Positions 8,801 to 18,177 of a DNA stretch of 64,000 nt are shown here, piece by piece. The translations under genes were made by a program, and so were the position numbers. Source of the stretch: Streptomyces coryli (GTDB lineage: Bacteria; Actinomycetota; Actinomycetes; Streptomycetales; Streptomycetaceae); assembly GCF_011044975.1 (NCBI RefSeq), contig NZ_JAAKZV010000001.1:98897-162896 (forward strand), read 5' to 3'. Under the pieces are notes generated by a model. It saw nothing but the letters and a program-made list of their open reading frames with translations. It was not told where the DNA came from and did no database searches. Position 1 is the first letter of the stretch, and the number at the start of each line of letters is the position of its first letter.

Positions 8801-8909
8801 GCAGAAAACCCCACTCCCACACACGTCCGCACATCATCACCCGAGGCTGATCGCCCTGGCCAGAGGCCGGTGACGTATGGTCGAAAGGCCCCGACGCTGA
8901 GGAGTGCAG

Positions 8910-9698
8910 ATGACGCAGACGACCGAGCCCGAGCTCACCGGCATACGCAACTTCCGTGATGTCGGCGGCCTGCCCACGGTGGACGGCCGTAACGTCGCCC
9001 CGGGCCGGCTGTACCGCAGCGGCCACCTCGCCCACGCCACCCCCGAGGACGCCGCCTTCCTCACCACGCTCGGGCTGCACACGGTCTTCGACTTCCGCAA
9101 CGCGGCGGACATCCGCCTGGAGGGCCCGGACGTCGAGCTCCCCGGCGTACGCAACCTCAACCTGCCGCTCAACGACCCGGCCGAGGGCAAGGAATTCTGG
9201 ACGATGGTCCGCAACGGCGACCTCGGCCAGCTCCGCGCCATCCTCGGCGACGGCCAGGCCGCGGGCCGCATGGAGGATTCGTACCGCGCGATGATCCTCG
9301 ACCGCACCGCCGAGCACTCCCGCGTCCTGCACTCCCTCGCGGAGGAGAGCGTCCCGGCTCTGATGCACTGCGCGGCCGGCAAGGACCGCGCGGGTCTGAC
9401 GATCGCGATCACGCTCCTGGCCGTGGGCGTCGAGCAGGACGCCATCAAGGCCGACTACCTCGAGTCGAACGCCAAGCACCGCCGCTACAAGGTCAAGCGC
9501 GACGAGAACGCCGGTGGCGGCATGTCGGCGGAGGTCATGGAGCTCCTCAGCCCCCTCTTCGACGCGCGCGCCTCCTATCTTTCAGCGGCCTTCGCCACCA
9601 TGACCTCGCGGTGGGGCACCGTCGAGGCCTATCTCACCGAGGGTCTCGGCCTCTCCGCCGAGACCCGCGACCTCCTCAGGGAGCGGCTGCTCGCCTAG
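8910..9698 (+). CDS. Tyrosine-protein phosphatase (DUF/DSP-like, Y_phosphatase3)
   Basis: A 262-residue protein with the P-loop HCAAGKDRAG (CX5R-type signature with Cys nucleophile and Arg) at about residues 154-163, and the N-terminal block NFRDVGGLPT...GRLYRSGHL typical of MptpB-like Y_phosphatase3 enzymes. MptpB relatives dephosphorylate phosphotyrosine and also phosphoinositides. The ATG at 8910 follows GGAG by 5 bp. No signal peptide is seen. Its last 117 bp overlap the convergent MEDS/HATPase gene, the third longest such overlap here. The neighbouring sensory ATPase may be unrelated. Confidence 0.9.
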   Translation: MTQTTEPELTGIRNFRDVGGLPTVDGRNVAPGRLYRSGHLAHATPEDAAFLTTLGLHTVFDFRNAADIRLEGPDVELPGVRNLNLPLNDPAEGKEFWTMVRNGDLGQLRAILGDGQAAGRMEDSYRAMILDRTAEHSRVLHSLAEESVPALMHCAAGKDRAGLTIAITLLAVGVEQDAIKADYLESNAKHRRYKVKRDENAGGGMSAEVMELLSPLFDARASYLSAAFATMTSRWGTVEAYLTEGLGLSAETRDLLRERLLA

Positions 9699-10670
9699 GC
9701 GGGGGCCCTCCGGGGGGGGCATCCGGCGCATGCGGATACGGATGATGGTCCCGTCGTCGCTGCTGCGCATGTCAGCCGCGTCGCTGAGCTGCCGGATGAT
9801 CCACAGTCCGCGGCCGTCGAGCGGCGCGGTGGCGGGCGGGAGGTAGCCCGCGAGGGCGCTGTTGAGGGTGCCGTGGGTGTCGGTGACCTCGCAGAGCAGG
9901 TCGGTCGGTGTGGTCCAGATCCGGCAGCGGCCGGTGCCGCCGCCGTGCCGCAGGGCGTTGGCGGCCGCCTCGTCCACGCAGATCAGCAGGTTCTCGACGG
10001 CCGACCGCGGCAGTCCCGCGGCCCGCGCCTCACGTCGGGTGAAGGCGCGCATCGCCGCGAGCTGATCGAGCCCGTCGAAGCGGAACTCCGCGGCCCCGGC
10101 CGAGGGTTCGGGAAGCGGGACCGAGTCGCAGGCGGCGCTGAAATCCTCGGGGTCGAGGTGCGCCGGGTTGGGCCGGTGGGTGACGCCGCTGGTCAATCCG
10201 GGGTGGGTGAGGTGGGCGGTCTTCAGGATGGACGCCGGCAGCGTCCGGGTGTCGTACGGGCACAGGTGCCAGGCGCCGGTGGCCGCCAGGGCGAGGGTGA
10301 GCAGGGCTTCGAAGCGGCTCCACTCGCGGGCCTCGGCGCTGGTGAGTCCCAGCCACGGAGTCTCGCCCAGCACCCGGGACGGGCCGACAGCGGTGTGCGC
10401 CCGGTCGTGGTACGCCAGCAGCGACTGCGGCGGGGTGCGATGCCAGTCGGGCGGGGCGAAGTCGACTTGACGCGCCTGGCGGCCCAAGTGCCGCTGGAGC
10501 AGCCGGGCGTTGCGCGCCGTGGTGGCGATGAACACCGGCTCGCCGGCGGCCAGGCCCTCGCGGGCGAACGGCAGCGCGGCGGCCAGGAACTGCGGATCGC
10601 CGCCGTAGAGCAGCAGGTGGTGCGCGGGGCGGTGGAACCCGGGCCGGGCAGGCGCGCGGGGGTCAGTCAT
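9582..10670 (-). CDS. MEDS-domain sensor with HATPase (anti-sigma-type) domain
   Basis: A 362-residue protein. The N-terminal MEDS domain (about 10-160, HHLLLYGGDPQFLAAALPFA onwards) is a sensory module also seen in DcmR-type proteins. The C-terminal HATPase_c_2 domain (about 195-310) has NLLICVDEAAANALRHGG as N-box and GRGLWIIRQL as G-box, like RsbW/SpoIIAB-type anti-sigma kinases. There is no HisKA helix, so autophosphorylation is unlikely. ATG 10668-10670 overlaps the stop of the STAS gene by 8 bp, giving translational coupling and suggesting a partner pair in which the STAS protein is the antagonist. The last 39 residues are antisense to the phosphatase gene and look unconserved. Confidence 0.82.
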   Translation of the reverse strand: MTDPRAPARPGFHRPAHHLLLYGGDPQFLAAALPFAREGLAAGEPVFIATTARNARLLQRHLGRQARQVDFAPPDWHRTPPQSLLAYHDRAHTAVGPSRVLGETPWLGLTSAEAREWSRFEALLTLALAATGAWHLCPYDTRTLPASILKTAHLTHPGLTSGVTHRPNPAHLDPEDFSAACDSVPLPEPSAGAAEFRFDGLDQLAAMRAFTRREARAAGLPRSAVENLLICVDEAAANALRHGGGTGRCRIWTTPTDLLCEVTDTHGTLNSALAGYLPPATAPLDGRGLWIIRQLSDAADMRSSDDGTIIRIRMRRMPPPEGPRLGEQPLPEEVAGLGGEAETLGEIGLDGAPPRGHGGEGR

Positions 10671-11007
10671 CGTCGATCTCCTCCAGGAGCGTGATCGGCA
10701 CCGCCGGCCGGTCCCAGCCGCATACGCGGAGCATCTGGGCCGGTGCGGGACTCTTTGTGTGAACAACCAGGCGCCGGTCGGGGTCCAGGAGCACGGCGAA
10801 GGTCACGAGTACGTGCAGCGCGGCGAAGCTGACGAACGACACCTCACGGAGGTCCACGGTCAGATGCGTCGGCGCGCCGTCCAGCGCCAGCAACTGCCCC
10901 ATGAACGCCACTTGGTTGGTGATGTCCACCTGACCGACCAGGCGGAGGCCCGGCGGTTCCTCGGTACGCCAGATCCGCAGCAGCGCATCGGCGTATGCAG
11001 CGGGCAC
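10663..11007 (-). CDS. STAS-domain anti-sigma factor antagonist
   Basis: A 114-residue STAS protein. GLRLVGQVDITNQVAFMGQL is the first strand-helix unit, LTVDLREVSFVSFAALHVLV carries the region of the phosphorylatable residue (VSFVSFAAL, where SpoIIAA has D-x-S), and the C-terminal LRVCGWDRPAVPIT helix-strand completes it. I selected GTG 11007 because GAGG lies 6 bp upstream and the domain begins about 20 residues later. The longer open frame (to 11139) has a low-complexity Arg/Pro-rich start. It is coupled by overlap to the MEDS/HATPase gene, making an antagonist/anti-sigma pair. A strong AAGGAGG-ATG upstream opens a different frame; see the next entry. Confidence 0.78.
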   Translation of the reverse strand: MPAAYADALLRIWRTEEPPGLRLVGQVDITNQVAFMGQLLALDGAPTHLTVDLREVSFVSFAALHVLVTFAVLLDPDRRLVVHTKSPAPAQMLRVCGWDRPAVPITLLEEIDDD

Positions 11008-11197
11008 GAGGAGCCTCTTCCCTGCGCCTCGCGTGCAGGGTTCCGGCGCGCGAGGCGGCGGTGGCCCGGCCCCACGGGACCGGGAAATTTTCCGCTCGCG
11101 GCATGGCGCCTCCTTCCCCGGAGGCCGCCGAATGCCCACCTCGAGCCTGTGCTCGCACCGGAGGGGCAGTCACGGATTCACTACCCACAGTACGCCT
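11008..11197 (-). promoter_or_regulatory. Leader of the STAS gene with hairpin and out-of-frame strong start
   Basis: Between the STAS gene and the end of the hopanoid operon. On the minus strand, AAGGAGG sits 5 bp before an ATG at 11104, the best ribosome binding site in the neighbourhood, but its frame (MPRAENFPVPWGR...) is not the STAS frame and runs to 10844, overlapping STAS. A hairpin GCCTCC-ttcccc-GGAGGC lies at 11108-11125 and would sequester this very Shine-Dalgarno sequence. This could be a leader-peptide switch or the sign of a frameshift; no promoter is clear. Confidence 0.4.
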
Positions 11198-12577
11198 CTA
11201 GCGGTTCGCCACCGCCTGCTTGACGAGGGTCTTGCCGAAGTCCCACATCAGCGCCCCGCCGGCGTGCGCGTCGTCCATCACCTGCGTGAAGGCATCTACG
11301 AAGCGGTCCACATCCTTCTCCCCCACCACGAGTGGCGGGATGAGCTTGATGACCTCGAGATGGTCGCCGGAGACCTGGGTGAGGATGCGGTGGCGCTGCA
11401 GCAGCGGGACGACGACCATCTGGGCGAAGAGCCCCTTCCGCGCCGCCTGCAGCATGGTCCATCTGCTGCGCAGCTTCAGGGACTTCGGCCTGCCGAACTC
11501 GATGCCGATCATCAGGCCGCGGCCCCTGACCTCCTTCAGCAGCTCGTACTTCGGGACCAGCGCCTCCAGCCGGCCGCGCAGCAGATCGCCGGTGGCGCGG
11601 GCGTTCGCGACCAGTTCCTCGTCCTCCATGACGGAGAGGGTCGCCAACCCCGCAGCCATCGCCTGCGCGTTGGTGGCGAAGCTCGCCGAATGGACCAGGA
11701 CGCGGTCCATCGACGAGTAGACCTTCTTGAAGATCCAGTCCTTGCCGAGCGTGGCACCGACCGGCACATAACCGCCCGACAGCGCCTTCGCCACGCACAC
11801 CAGATCCGGCTCCACGCCGTCCTCGTGCTGGTACGCGAAGAAGTCGCCGGTCCGCCCCATCCCGGTCTGCACCTCGTCGGCGATGAGCAGCGCCTTATAG
11901 CGGTGCAGCAGCTCCTGCGCGGCCCGCAGGAACCCCGGCGGCGGCTCGAGCACCCCCTTGCCCTGGATCGGCTCCACGATGAAGCCCGCCACATCCCCCT
12001 TCCGCAACTCCCGCTCCAGCGCCGCCAGATCCCCCAGCTCGATCGCCGTATCGGGAAGCAGCGGCGCGAAGCCGTCGCGGAAGCCGGACTCGCCGTTGAC
12101 CGACAGCGAGCCCGTGGTCAGGCCGTGGAAGGCATGGTCGCAATAAAGGACGCGCGGCTTGCCGGTGGCGTACCGCGCGAACTTCAGCGCCGTCTCCACC
12201 GCCTCCGTCCCGCTGTTCCCGAAGAACACCCGGTCCAGATGCGGCGTGTACGACAGCAGCTTCTCGGCGAGCAGGCCCGGCAGCGGCTGGCAGTCGAAGC
12301 GGGTCAGATCCGCCAGGCCCGCGTCCAGCACGTCGTGCAGCGCCTTGCGCACCACCGGGTGGTGGCGGCCGATGCCCATCACCCCGAAGCCGGCGAGCAT
12401 GTCGAGGTAGTCGTTGCCTTCTTCGTCGAAGAAGTACGCCCCCTCGGCCCGCTCGTAGACCTTGTCGAAGCCGATGGTGTGCAGCATGCGCGGCAGCTGG
12501 TGGTTCAGATGCCGCGCATGCAGCTCGTACCGCTCCTTGCCGCGGGCGGCGAGCAGCTCGCCGAGGTCGAAGCTCAT
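11198..12577 (-). CDS. hpnO: Class III aminotransferase of hopanoid biosynthesis, HpnO
   Basis: A 459-residue PLP enzyme. It shows [17 protein letters not shown], the PLP-sandwiching [14 protein letters not shown] and the Schiff-base lysine in [11 protein letters not shown], about residue 275. In hopanoid producers HpnO converts the C35 side chain (ribosylhopane-derived aldehyde) to aminobacteriohopanetriol. Last gene of the hopanoid operon: its ATG overlaps the dxs stop (ATGA, 12574-12577). Length is usual for the family. By sequence alone it could be an ornithine- or acetylornithine-type aminotransferase; the operon position decides. Confidence 0.9.
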   Translation of the reverse strand: MSFDLGELLAARGKERYELHARHLNHQLPRMLHTIGFDKVYERAEGAYFFDEEGNDYLDMLAGFGVMGIGRHHPVVRKALHDVLDAGLADLTRFDCQPLPGLLAEKLLSYTPHLDRVFFGNSGTEAVETALKFARYATGKPRVLYCDHAFHGLTTGSLSVNGESGFRDGFAPLLPDTAIELGDLAALERELRKGDVAGFIVEPIQGKGVLEPPPGFLRAAQELLHRYKALLIADEVQTGMGRTGDFFAYQHEDGVEPDLVCVAKALSGGYVPVGATLGKDWIFKKVYSSMDRVLVHSASFATNAQAMAAGLATLSVMEDEELVANARATGDLLRGRLEALVPKYELLKEVRGRGLMIGIEFGRPKSLKLRSRWTMLQAARKGLFAQMVVVPLLQRHRILTQVSGDHLEVIKLIPPLVVGEKDVDRFVDAFTQVMDDAHAGGALMWDFGKTLVKQAVANR

Positions 12578-14469
12578 CTGCCGTCCTTCTCCTTACGGGC
12601 CTCGGCAGCGGCCAGCGCGCCCCCGATCGAGCCCGCGATCTCCGCCGGGGTCAGCCCGAGCTCGGCCAGCACCTCGCCGCGCTTGCCGTGCGGGATGAAT
12701 TGCTGCGGCAGGCCGTAGCAGCGCACCGGCAGATCCACCTCCGCGTCCCGCAGCGCCCGCTCGACGGCCGAACCGACGCCGCTGGTGCGGGAGTTGTCCT
12801 CCACCACCGCGACCATCAGGTGCCGGTCCGCCAGCGGCGCCAGCTGCTCGTCGACCGGCTTCACCCAGCGCGGGTCGACCACCGTACAGCCGATCCCGCG
12901 CCCGGCCAGCAGCTCGGCCACCTGCACGCAGGTCTCCCCCATCGTTCCTACGGCGACCAGCAGCACGTCCTCCGTATCGCCGCGGGCGAGGACATCCATG
13001 CCGCCGATCCGGTCCACGGCCGGCACCGGATCGCCGACCGAACCGCGGGCAAAGCGCACCACCGTCGGCGCGTCATCGACCTCGACGGCCTCCCGCAGCT
13101 GCAGCCGCAGCTGCTCGGCGTCGCGCGGCGCGGCGATCCGCAGCCCCGGCACCACCTGCAGGATCGACATGTCCCACATGCCGTGGTGCGAGGCCCCGTC
13201 GGGACCGGTGATCCCGGCCCGGTCCAGGACGAACGTCACCCCGCACTTGTGCAGCGCCACATCCATCAGCACCTGATCGAAGGCGCGGTTCAGGAACGTC
13301 GCGTAGATCGCCACCACCGGATGCAGCCCGCCCGTGGCAAGTCCCGCCGCCGACACCGCCGCATGCTGCTCCGCGATGCCGACGTCCCAGACCCGGCCCG
13401 GGTAGGCCTTCGCGAACGGGGCGAGGCCGACCGGCTGCAGCATCGCCGCCGTGATGGCCACGATGTCGTCGCGCTCGGCCCCCAGCCGCACCATCTCCTC
13501 GCTGAAGACGGAGGTCCACGACGGCGGCCCGGGCTTGGCCACCGGCTCGCAGGTGAGCGGGTCCATCTGGCCGACCGTGTGGAAGCGGTCGGCCTCGTCC
13601 TCCAGCGCCGGCTGATAGCCGCGCCCCTTCTCGGTCAGGCAGTGCACCAGGACCGGCCCGTGGAAGCGCTTCGCCCGGCTCAGCGCCGACTCGACCGCCG
13701 CCGTGTCGTGCCCGTCGATCGGGCCTACGTACTTCAGGCCCAGGTCCTCGAACATCCCCTGCGGCGCGAAGGCGTCCTTGAAGCCCTTCTTCGCGCCGTG
13801 CAGCGACTCGTAGAGCGGCTGCCCGATCACCGGGGTGTCCTGCAGAACGCGCTTCCCCCAGGCGAGGAAGCGCTCGTATCCGTCCGTGGTCCGCAGCGTC
13901 GCCAGGTGGTTGGCAAGGCCGCCTATCGTCGGCGCGTAGGACCGCTCGTTGTCGTTGACGACGATGATGAGCGGACGGTCCTTGGCCGCCGCGATGTTGT
14001 TCAGCGCCTCCCACGCCATGCCGCCGGTCAGCGCCCCGTCGCCGATCACCGCGACGACGTGGTCGCCGCTCCCCCGTACCTCATTCGCCTTCGCCAGCCC
14101 GTCCGCCCAGCCCAGCACGGTCGACGCGTGGCTGTTCTCGATGACGTCGTGGACGGACTCCTCCCGCGACGGGTAGCCGGACAGGCCGCCCTTGCCGCGC
14201 AGCTTGGAGAAGTCCTGCCGGCCGGTCAGCAGCTTGTGCACGTACGACTGATGGCCGGTGTCCCACAGAATGCGGTCGGCCGGCGAGTCGAAGACCCGGT
14301 GCAGGGCGATGGTCAGCTCCACCACGCCCAGGTTCGGGCCCAGATGGCCGCCGGTGCGGGCCACCGCGTGAATCAGGAACTGGCGGATCTCCTCCGCCAG
14401 TTCGTCCAGGTGCTCCTCCGGCAGCGCCTTCAGATCCTGCGGTCCGCGGAGGTTCTCGAGCAAGGTCAT
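12574..14469 (-). CDS. dxs: 1-deoxy-D-xylulose-5-phosphate synthase (hopanoid operon copy)
   Basis: A 631-residue thiamine-diphosphate enzyme, first step of the MEP isoprenoid pathway (pyruvate plus glyceraldehyde 3-phosphate). Seen: [15 protein letters not shown], the ThDP motif [16 protein letters not shown], and in the second domain DVGIAEQHA with the catalytic Glu, followed by the C-terminal transketolase domain ending in LPQQFIPHG. It lies 24 bp downstream of hpnH and is coupled to hpnO. Its place in the operon boosts isopentenyl supply for hopanoids. In S. coelicolor, as I recall, an ispG paralogue lies between hpnH and dxs; here it is absent. Confidence 0.95.
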   Translation of the reverse strand: MTLLENLRGPQDLKALPEEHLDELAEEIRQFLIHAVARTGGHLGPNLGVVELTIALHRVFDSPADRILWDTGHQSYVHKLLTGRQDFSKLRGKGGLSGYPSREESVHDVIENSHASTVLGWADGLAKANEVRGSGDHVVAVIGDGALTGGMAWEALNNIAAAKDRPLIIVVNDNERSYAPTIGGLANHLATLRTTDGYERFLAWGKRVLQDTPVIGQPLYESLHGAKKGFKDAFAPQGMFEDLGLKYVGPIDGHDTAAVESALSRAKRFHGPVLVHCLTEKGRGYQPALEDEADRFHTVGQMDPLTCEPVAKPGPPSWTSVFSEEMVRLGAERDDIVAITAAMLQPVGLAPFAKAYPGRVWDVGIAEQHAAVSAAGLATGGLHPVVAIYATFLNRAFDQVLMDVALHKCGVTFVLDRAGITGPDGASHHGMWDMSILQVVPGLRIAAPRDAEQLRLQLREAVEVDDAPTVVRFARGSVGDPVPAVDRIGGMDVLARGDTEDVLLVAVGTMGETCVQVAELLAGRGIGCTVVDPRWVKPVDEQLAPLADRHLMVAVVEDNSRTSGVGSAVERALRDAEVDLPVRCYGLPQQFIPHGKRGEVLAELGLTPAEIAGSIGGALAAAEARKEKDGR

Positions 14470-14493
14470 GTCCCGCCCCCTTTTCTCACGCCG

Positions 14494-15519
14494 TCAGTTC
14501 CGGTTCCCGGCGACACTCTCCTTCGCCGCCCGCAGGGACTCCTTGAGCGAACCCATGGTGGCCAGCACTGCCGTCGGCTCGTAGCCGCAGTGCGCCATGC
14601 AGTTGGCGCAGCGCGGGTCCTTGCCGCGGCCGTACTTGTCCCAGTCGGTGTCCTCGATGAGTTCCTTGTACGTGGTGACGTAACCGTCGCTCATCAGATA
14701 GCAGGGCCGCTGCCAGCCGAAGAGCGAGTAGTTCGGGATCGCCCAGGCGGTGCACGGGAAGTCCACCTTGCCCTCGAGGAAGTCGAGGAAGAGGGGCGAG
14801 TGGTTCAGCCGCCAGCGGCGCCGGTTGCCGCCCGCGAAGGCCTTCTTGAACAGCTCGCGGGTCTGCTCGACGCCCAGGAAGTGCTCCTGGTCGGGCGCCT
14901 TTTCGTAGGCGTAGGCGGGCGAGAGCATCATCTCGTCGACCTTCAGGTCGTCGTTGAGGTAGTTGAGCACCTCGATGATGGTCTGCGGGGTGTCGGTGTT
15001 GAAGAAGGTGGAGTTGGTCGTCACCCGGAAGCCGCGCTTCTTGGCCTCCTTGATGGCCTCGACCGCCTCGTCGAAGACGCCTTCCTTGGCCACCGACTCG
15101 TCATGGCGCTCGCGCATGCCGTCGATGTGCACGGCGAAGGCGAAGTACGGGGACGGGGTGAACTTGTCCATCTTCTTGCGCAGCAGCATGGCGTTGGTGC
15201 AGAGGAAGACGTACTTCTTCCTCGCCACCAGCTGGCGCACGATCTCGTCGATCTTCGGGTGCATCAGCGGCTCGCCGCCGGCGATGGACACCATCGGCGC
15301 CCCCGACTCCAGCACCGCGCCGACGGCTTGCTGCACCGGCATGCGCTGCTTGAGCACCCCCGCCGGGTGCTGGATCTTGCCGCAGCCCTCACACGCGAGG
15401 TTGCAGGCGTAGAGCGGCTCCAGCTCAACGATCAGCGGGAACTTCTCGTTCCTGCGGATGACCTTCTGCTCGAAGAGATAGCTCGCGACCTTGATGGACT
15501 GGCGCAGCGGCATGGCCAT
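14494..15519 (-). CDS. hpnH: Radical SAM adenosyl-hopene synthase HpnH
   Basis: A 341-residue radical SAM enzyme that adds the 5'-deoxyadenosyl group to hopene (diploptene), the first committed step of the C35 side chain. The 4Fe-4S motif CNLACEGCGK (CX3CX2C) is at about residues 39-48. A C-terminal Cys-containing segment (DPRCANCMAHCGYEP) matches the family's SPASM-like tail. ATG 15519 has an ideal AGGAGGTGA 6 bp upstream, within the last codons of hpnG, which ends 6 bp before. Length matches HpnH. Confidence 0.95.
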   Translation of the reverse strand: MAMPLRQSIKVASYLFEQKVIRRNEKFPLIVELEPLYACNLACEGCGKIQHPAGVLKQRMPVQQAVGAVLESGAPMVSIAGGEPLMHPKIDEIVRQLVARKKYVFLCTNAMLLRKKMDKFTPSPYFAFAVHIDGMRERHDESVAKEGVFDEAVEAIKEAKKRGFRVTTNSTFFNTDTPQTIIEVLNYLNDDLKVDEMMLSPAYAYEKAPDQEHFLGVEQTRELFKKAFAGGNRRRWRLNHSPLFLDFLEGKVDFPCTAWAIPNYSLFGWQRPCYLMSDGYVTTYKELIEDTDWDKYGRGKDPRCANCMAHCGYEPTAVLATMGSLKESLRAAKESVAGNRN

Positions 15520-15525
15520 CTGGGC

Positions 15526-16158
15526 TCACCTCCTGGGGAGCGGCGGCAACGTACGGTGCCATTCGTAAAAGGCGGGAAGGACAGAGCTGAGCACGCGGCA
15601 AGCCGTTATGCCGCCCCGGACCGTCCCGATTCGGATGAGTTCATGCTCGGGCGCGTCGACGATCACCCGGACGGCGGCCACGGGGCGCGGGCCCGCTTTG
15701 CGGGCGGTGCGCAGCGTGGCAGCGGACTCCATGTCGGTCGCGGCGGCGCCGGCGGCCCGCAGCCGGGCCCGCTCGGCGCCGCGTACGACATGGTCGGAGC
15801 CGGTGAGCAGCCCCGTATGGACGGTTGCGCCGAGGAGTTCGAGCGCCTCGGCGAGCGGTTGGTTCCCGGTGGCTTCGACGCGGCCATGCGCGTCCTCGGT
15901 GGCCTCGGCGACGAAGACGTCCCCTGGCCGCATGCCGGGTACGAGCCCGGCGCAGAAGCCGGTGGCGATCACCGGCGAATCGGTGAAGGTGTCCTGGGCG
16001 AGCTGCTCGGCGACCGCCTTCTCGGCCGCCTTCGGCCCCATGCCCGTACGCACCAGCGCGACCGGCCCGGCCGCGCCTTCGCGCAGGCCGGCGCGGAGCG
16101 CGCGGCGCTCGATGCCCAGCGCGCAGGCGATCAGCAGGGGCACAGGGCCGTTCGGCAT
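15526..16158 (-). CDS. hpnG: Hopanoid-associated phosphorylase/nucleosidase HpnG
   Basis: A 210-residue purine nucleoside phosphorylase-fold protein that removes adenine from adenosylhopane to give (phospho)ribosylhopane. Visible are VIATGFCAGLVPGMRPGDVFVAE and the base/ribose-binding TDMESAA motif at about residues 143-149. The ATG shares one base with the shc stop (TAATG), so translation is coupled. A much longer open frame runs 5' but is antisense-like and overlaps shc. The position between shc and hpnH is the expected one. Confidence 0.92.
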   Translation of the reverse strand: MPNGPVPLLIACALGIERRALRAGLREGAAGPVALVRTGMGPKAAEKAVAEQLAQDTFTDSPVIATGFCAGLVPGMRPGDVFVAEATEDAHGRVEATGNQPLAEALELLGATVHTGLLTGSDHVVRGAERARLRAAGAAATDMESAATLRTARKAGPRPVAAVRVIVDAPEHELIRIGTVRGGITACRVLSSVLPAFYEWHRTLPPLPRR

Positions 16159-18146
16159 TAAGCGCCTGCCTCCTCGCCGGCCTCCCCGGCGCTCCCCACA
16201 TACCGTCCGAGGGCGGTGAGCGGGAACACCTGGCGATACAGGTGGTAGTTGATGGAGAAGTCCCAGGGGAAGCCGGTACCCGTGAAGTACGGCTCGTCCC
16301 AGGACCCGTCCTCGTTCTGGGTACGGGCGAGGAACTCGATGCCGCGCTCGGTGGCCTTCGACTCCCGCTCCCCCGCCGCGAGCAGCGCCAGCAGCGCCCA
16401 CGCGGTCTGCGAGGCGGTGGACTCGCCGCGGCCGCTCCACTCCTTGACGTACTTGTAGGAGCGCAGGTCCTCGCCCCAGCCGCCGTCGTCGTTCTGGACC
16501 GACTCCAGCCAGCTCACCGCCCGGCGGATCGCCGGGTGCGAGGTGGGCAGCCCGGCCTCGACGAGGGCGGGGACGACGGACCCGGTGCCGTAGACGTAGT
16601 TGACGCCCCAGCGGCCGAACCAGGCGCCGGACGGCTCCTGTTCGGCGAGCAGCCAGGCGATGCCGCGGCGGGCGTGCGGGTCGTTGGCCAGCCCCTCGCG
16701 CGCCAGCATCTCCACGACGTGGGCGGTGACGTCCGCGGACGGCGGGTCGATGACCTCGCCGAAGTCGCAGAACGGCAGCTTGGTCGGCAGCACCGAGGTG
16801 TTGTCGGCGTCGAAGGCGCCCCACGCCCCGTTCTTGGACTGCATCCCGGCGGTCCAGCGGACCGCCTTCTCCACGGCGGCGTCGACCCGCGCCGGGTCCG
16901 GGTGCTCGACCCGGCGCAGCGCCAGGATCACTTCGGCGGTGTCGTCCGTATCCGGATACGTGTCGTTCTCGAACTCGAACGCCCAGCCGCCGGAGGCGAG
17001 CTGCGGCCGCCGCACCGCCCAGTCGCCGCCGGGCTTGGTGACCTGCTCGTCGAGCATCCAGTCGGCGGCCCTGAGGAGCGCCTCGTGGTCGGCGGGCAGG
17101 CCGGCGTCGGCGAGCGCGATGGTGGCGAGGCAGGTGTCCCAGACCGGGGACTGACACGCCTCGATCATGCGGGTGTCCTCGTCGGGCCAGATCGCGAAGT
17201 CGTCCAGCGCCTGCAGCCCCGCCTTGATCACGGGGTGGTTGAGGTCGTAGCCGAGGAGGTGCAGCGCGATGATCGAATAGACGGCCGGGGGCTGGATGCC
17301 ACCGAAGCAGCCGTCGTTCTCCTGCCGTTCGACGATCCAGGCCGCGGCCTTCTTCAGCGCGGATTTACGGAGCGGGCGGAAGGCCACCTTGTGGTACTTG
17401 TGCAGCGCCTTGTCGAGGCGCTGGAAGAAGCCGTCCCACGTGTTGACCGGGGCCGGCTCCTGCGGCGGGTTGGGGTGCGCGGCGTCGGTGTGCAGCTCGT
17501 CGATGGGGAAGGGGCCCTGCCGCACCGGGCGCTTCGCCGAGACGACGGTGAGCGGCACGATGGTCTGCCGGGCCCAGCTGCCGAACTGGTAGATGTTCAG
17601 CGGGAACCACGGCGGCAGATACATGACCTCCGGCGGCAGCTCGGGCAGGTCGTCCCACTTCCACCAGCCGAAGAGCGCCAGCCAGATGCGGGTGAAGACC
17701 CGGCTCTTCGCGATGCCGCCCTGCTCCCGTACCCACTGGGCGGCGGAGGCCATGTGCGGCGCGTCCGGGTCGTCGCCGGCCAGCTTCAGCGCGACGTAGG
17801 CCTCGATGGTGGTGGACAGGTCACCCGGGCCGCCGTGGAAGGTGTTCCAGGTGCCGTCCTCGAGCTGCTGGGAGCGGATCCAGCGGGCGGCCGCGGCCAG
17901 CGTGCGGTCGTCGCCGATGCCCAGGAACTGGCGGAGCAGCAGGTCCTCGGCGTCCATGGTGACGTTGGTCTCCAGGTCGCCCTTCCACCAGCCCGCCGCG
18001 TCCTGGCGGGAGAGGAGGTGGCCGACGGCGCGCTCTCTGGCCGCATCGGCGGCCGTTAAGACAGCCGGGGCGTCCTTGGCGGCGGCGGTGGCCTTGAGGG
18101 CCTCGGCGCGGGCTGGTCCGTTGCTTCCCTGTGTCGTGGCGGTCAA
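16158..18146 (-). CDS. shc: Squalene-hopene cyclase
   Basis: A 662-residue class II triterpene cyclase, membrane-associated, that cyclises squalene to hopene and hopanol. The catalytic DXDD motif is present as YPDTDDTAE at about residue 387. Several QW repeats are seen (QNDDGGWGED, QSKNGAWGAF, QEPSGAWFGRW, QNEDGSWDEP), with DEDTRMIEACQSPVWDT before the catalytic motif. I chose the TTG at 18146, because AGGGAG lies 5 bp upstream and the resulting MTATT start resembles S. coelicolor Shc. The GTG at 18152 directly abuts that AGGGA and is the alternative. The stop is coupled to hpnG. Confidence 0.95.
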   Translation of the reverse strand: MTATTQGSNGPARAEALKATAAAKDAPAVLTAADAARERAVGHLLSRQDAAGWWKGDLETNVTMDAEDLLLRQFLGIGDDRTLAAAARWIRSQQLEDGTWNTFHGGPGDLSTTIEAYVALKLAGDDPDAPHMASAAQWVREQGGIAKSRVFTRIWLALFGWWKWDDLPELPPEVMYLPPWFPLNIYQFGSWARQTIVPLTVVSAKRPVRQGPFPIDELHTDAAHPNPPQEPAPVNTWDGFFQRLDKALHKYHKVAFRPLRKSALKKAAAWIVERQENDGCFGGIQPPAVYSIIALHLLGYDLNHPVIKAGLQALDDFAIWPDEDTRMIEACQSPVWDTCLATIALADAGLPADHEALLRAADWMLDEQVTKPGGDWAVRRPQLASGGWAFEFENDTYPDTDDTAEVILALRRVEHPDPARVDAAVEKAVRWTAGMQSKNGAWGAFDADNTSVLPTKLPFCDFGEVIDPPSADVTAHVVEMLAREGLANDPHARRGIAWLLAEQEPSGAWFGRWGVNYVYGTGSVVPALVEAGLPTSHPAIRRAVSWLESVQNDDGGWGEDLRSYKYVKEWSGRGESTASQTAWALLALLAAGERESKATERGIEFLARTQNEDGSWDEPYFTGTGFPWDFSINYHLYRQVFPLTALGRYVGSAGEAGEEAGA

Positions 18147-18177
18147 TTTCACTCCCTACGCTTGACAAGGTGGTCCG

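Noticed and set aside
8822-8824. GTG at 8822-8824 as the start of the alpha-galactosidase
   Set aside because: No ribosome site and eight extra residues unlike the family; ATG 8800 is better supported.
12688-16161. An open frame of 1157 codons on the plus strand across dxs, hpnH and hpnG
   Set aside because: It is antisense to three well-recognised genes, has low-complexity Arg/His/Gln/Val composition and no domain; typical GC-rich shadow.
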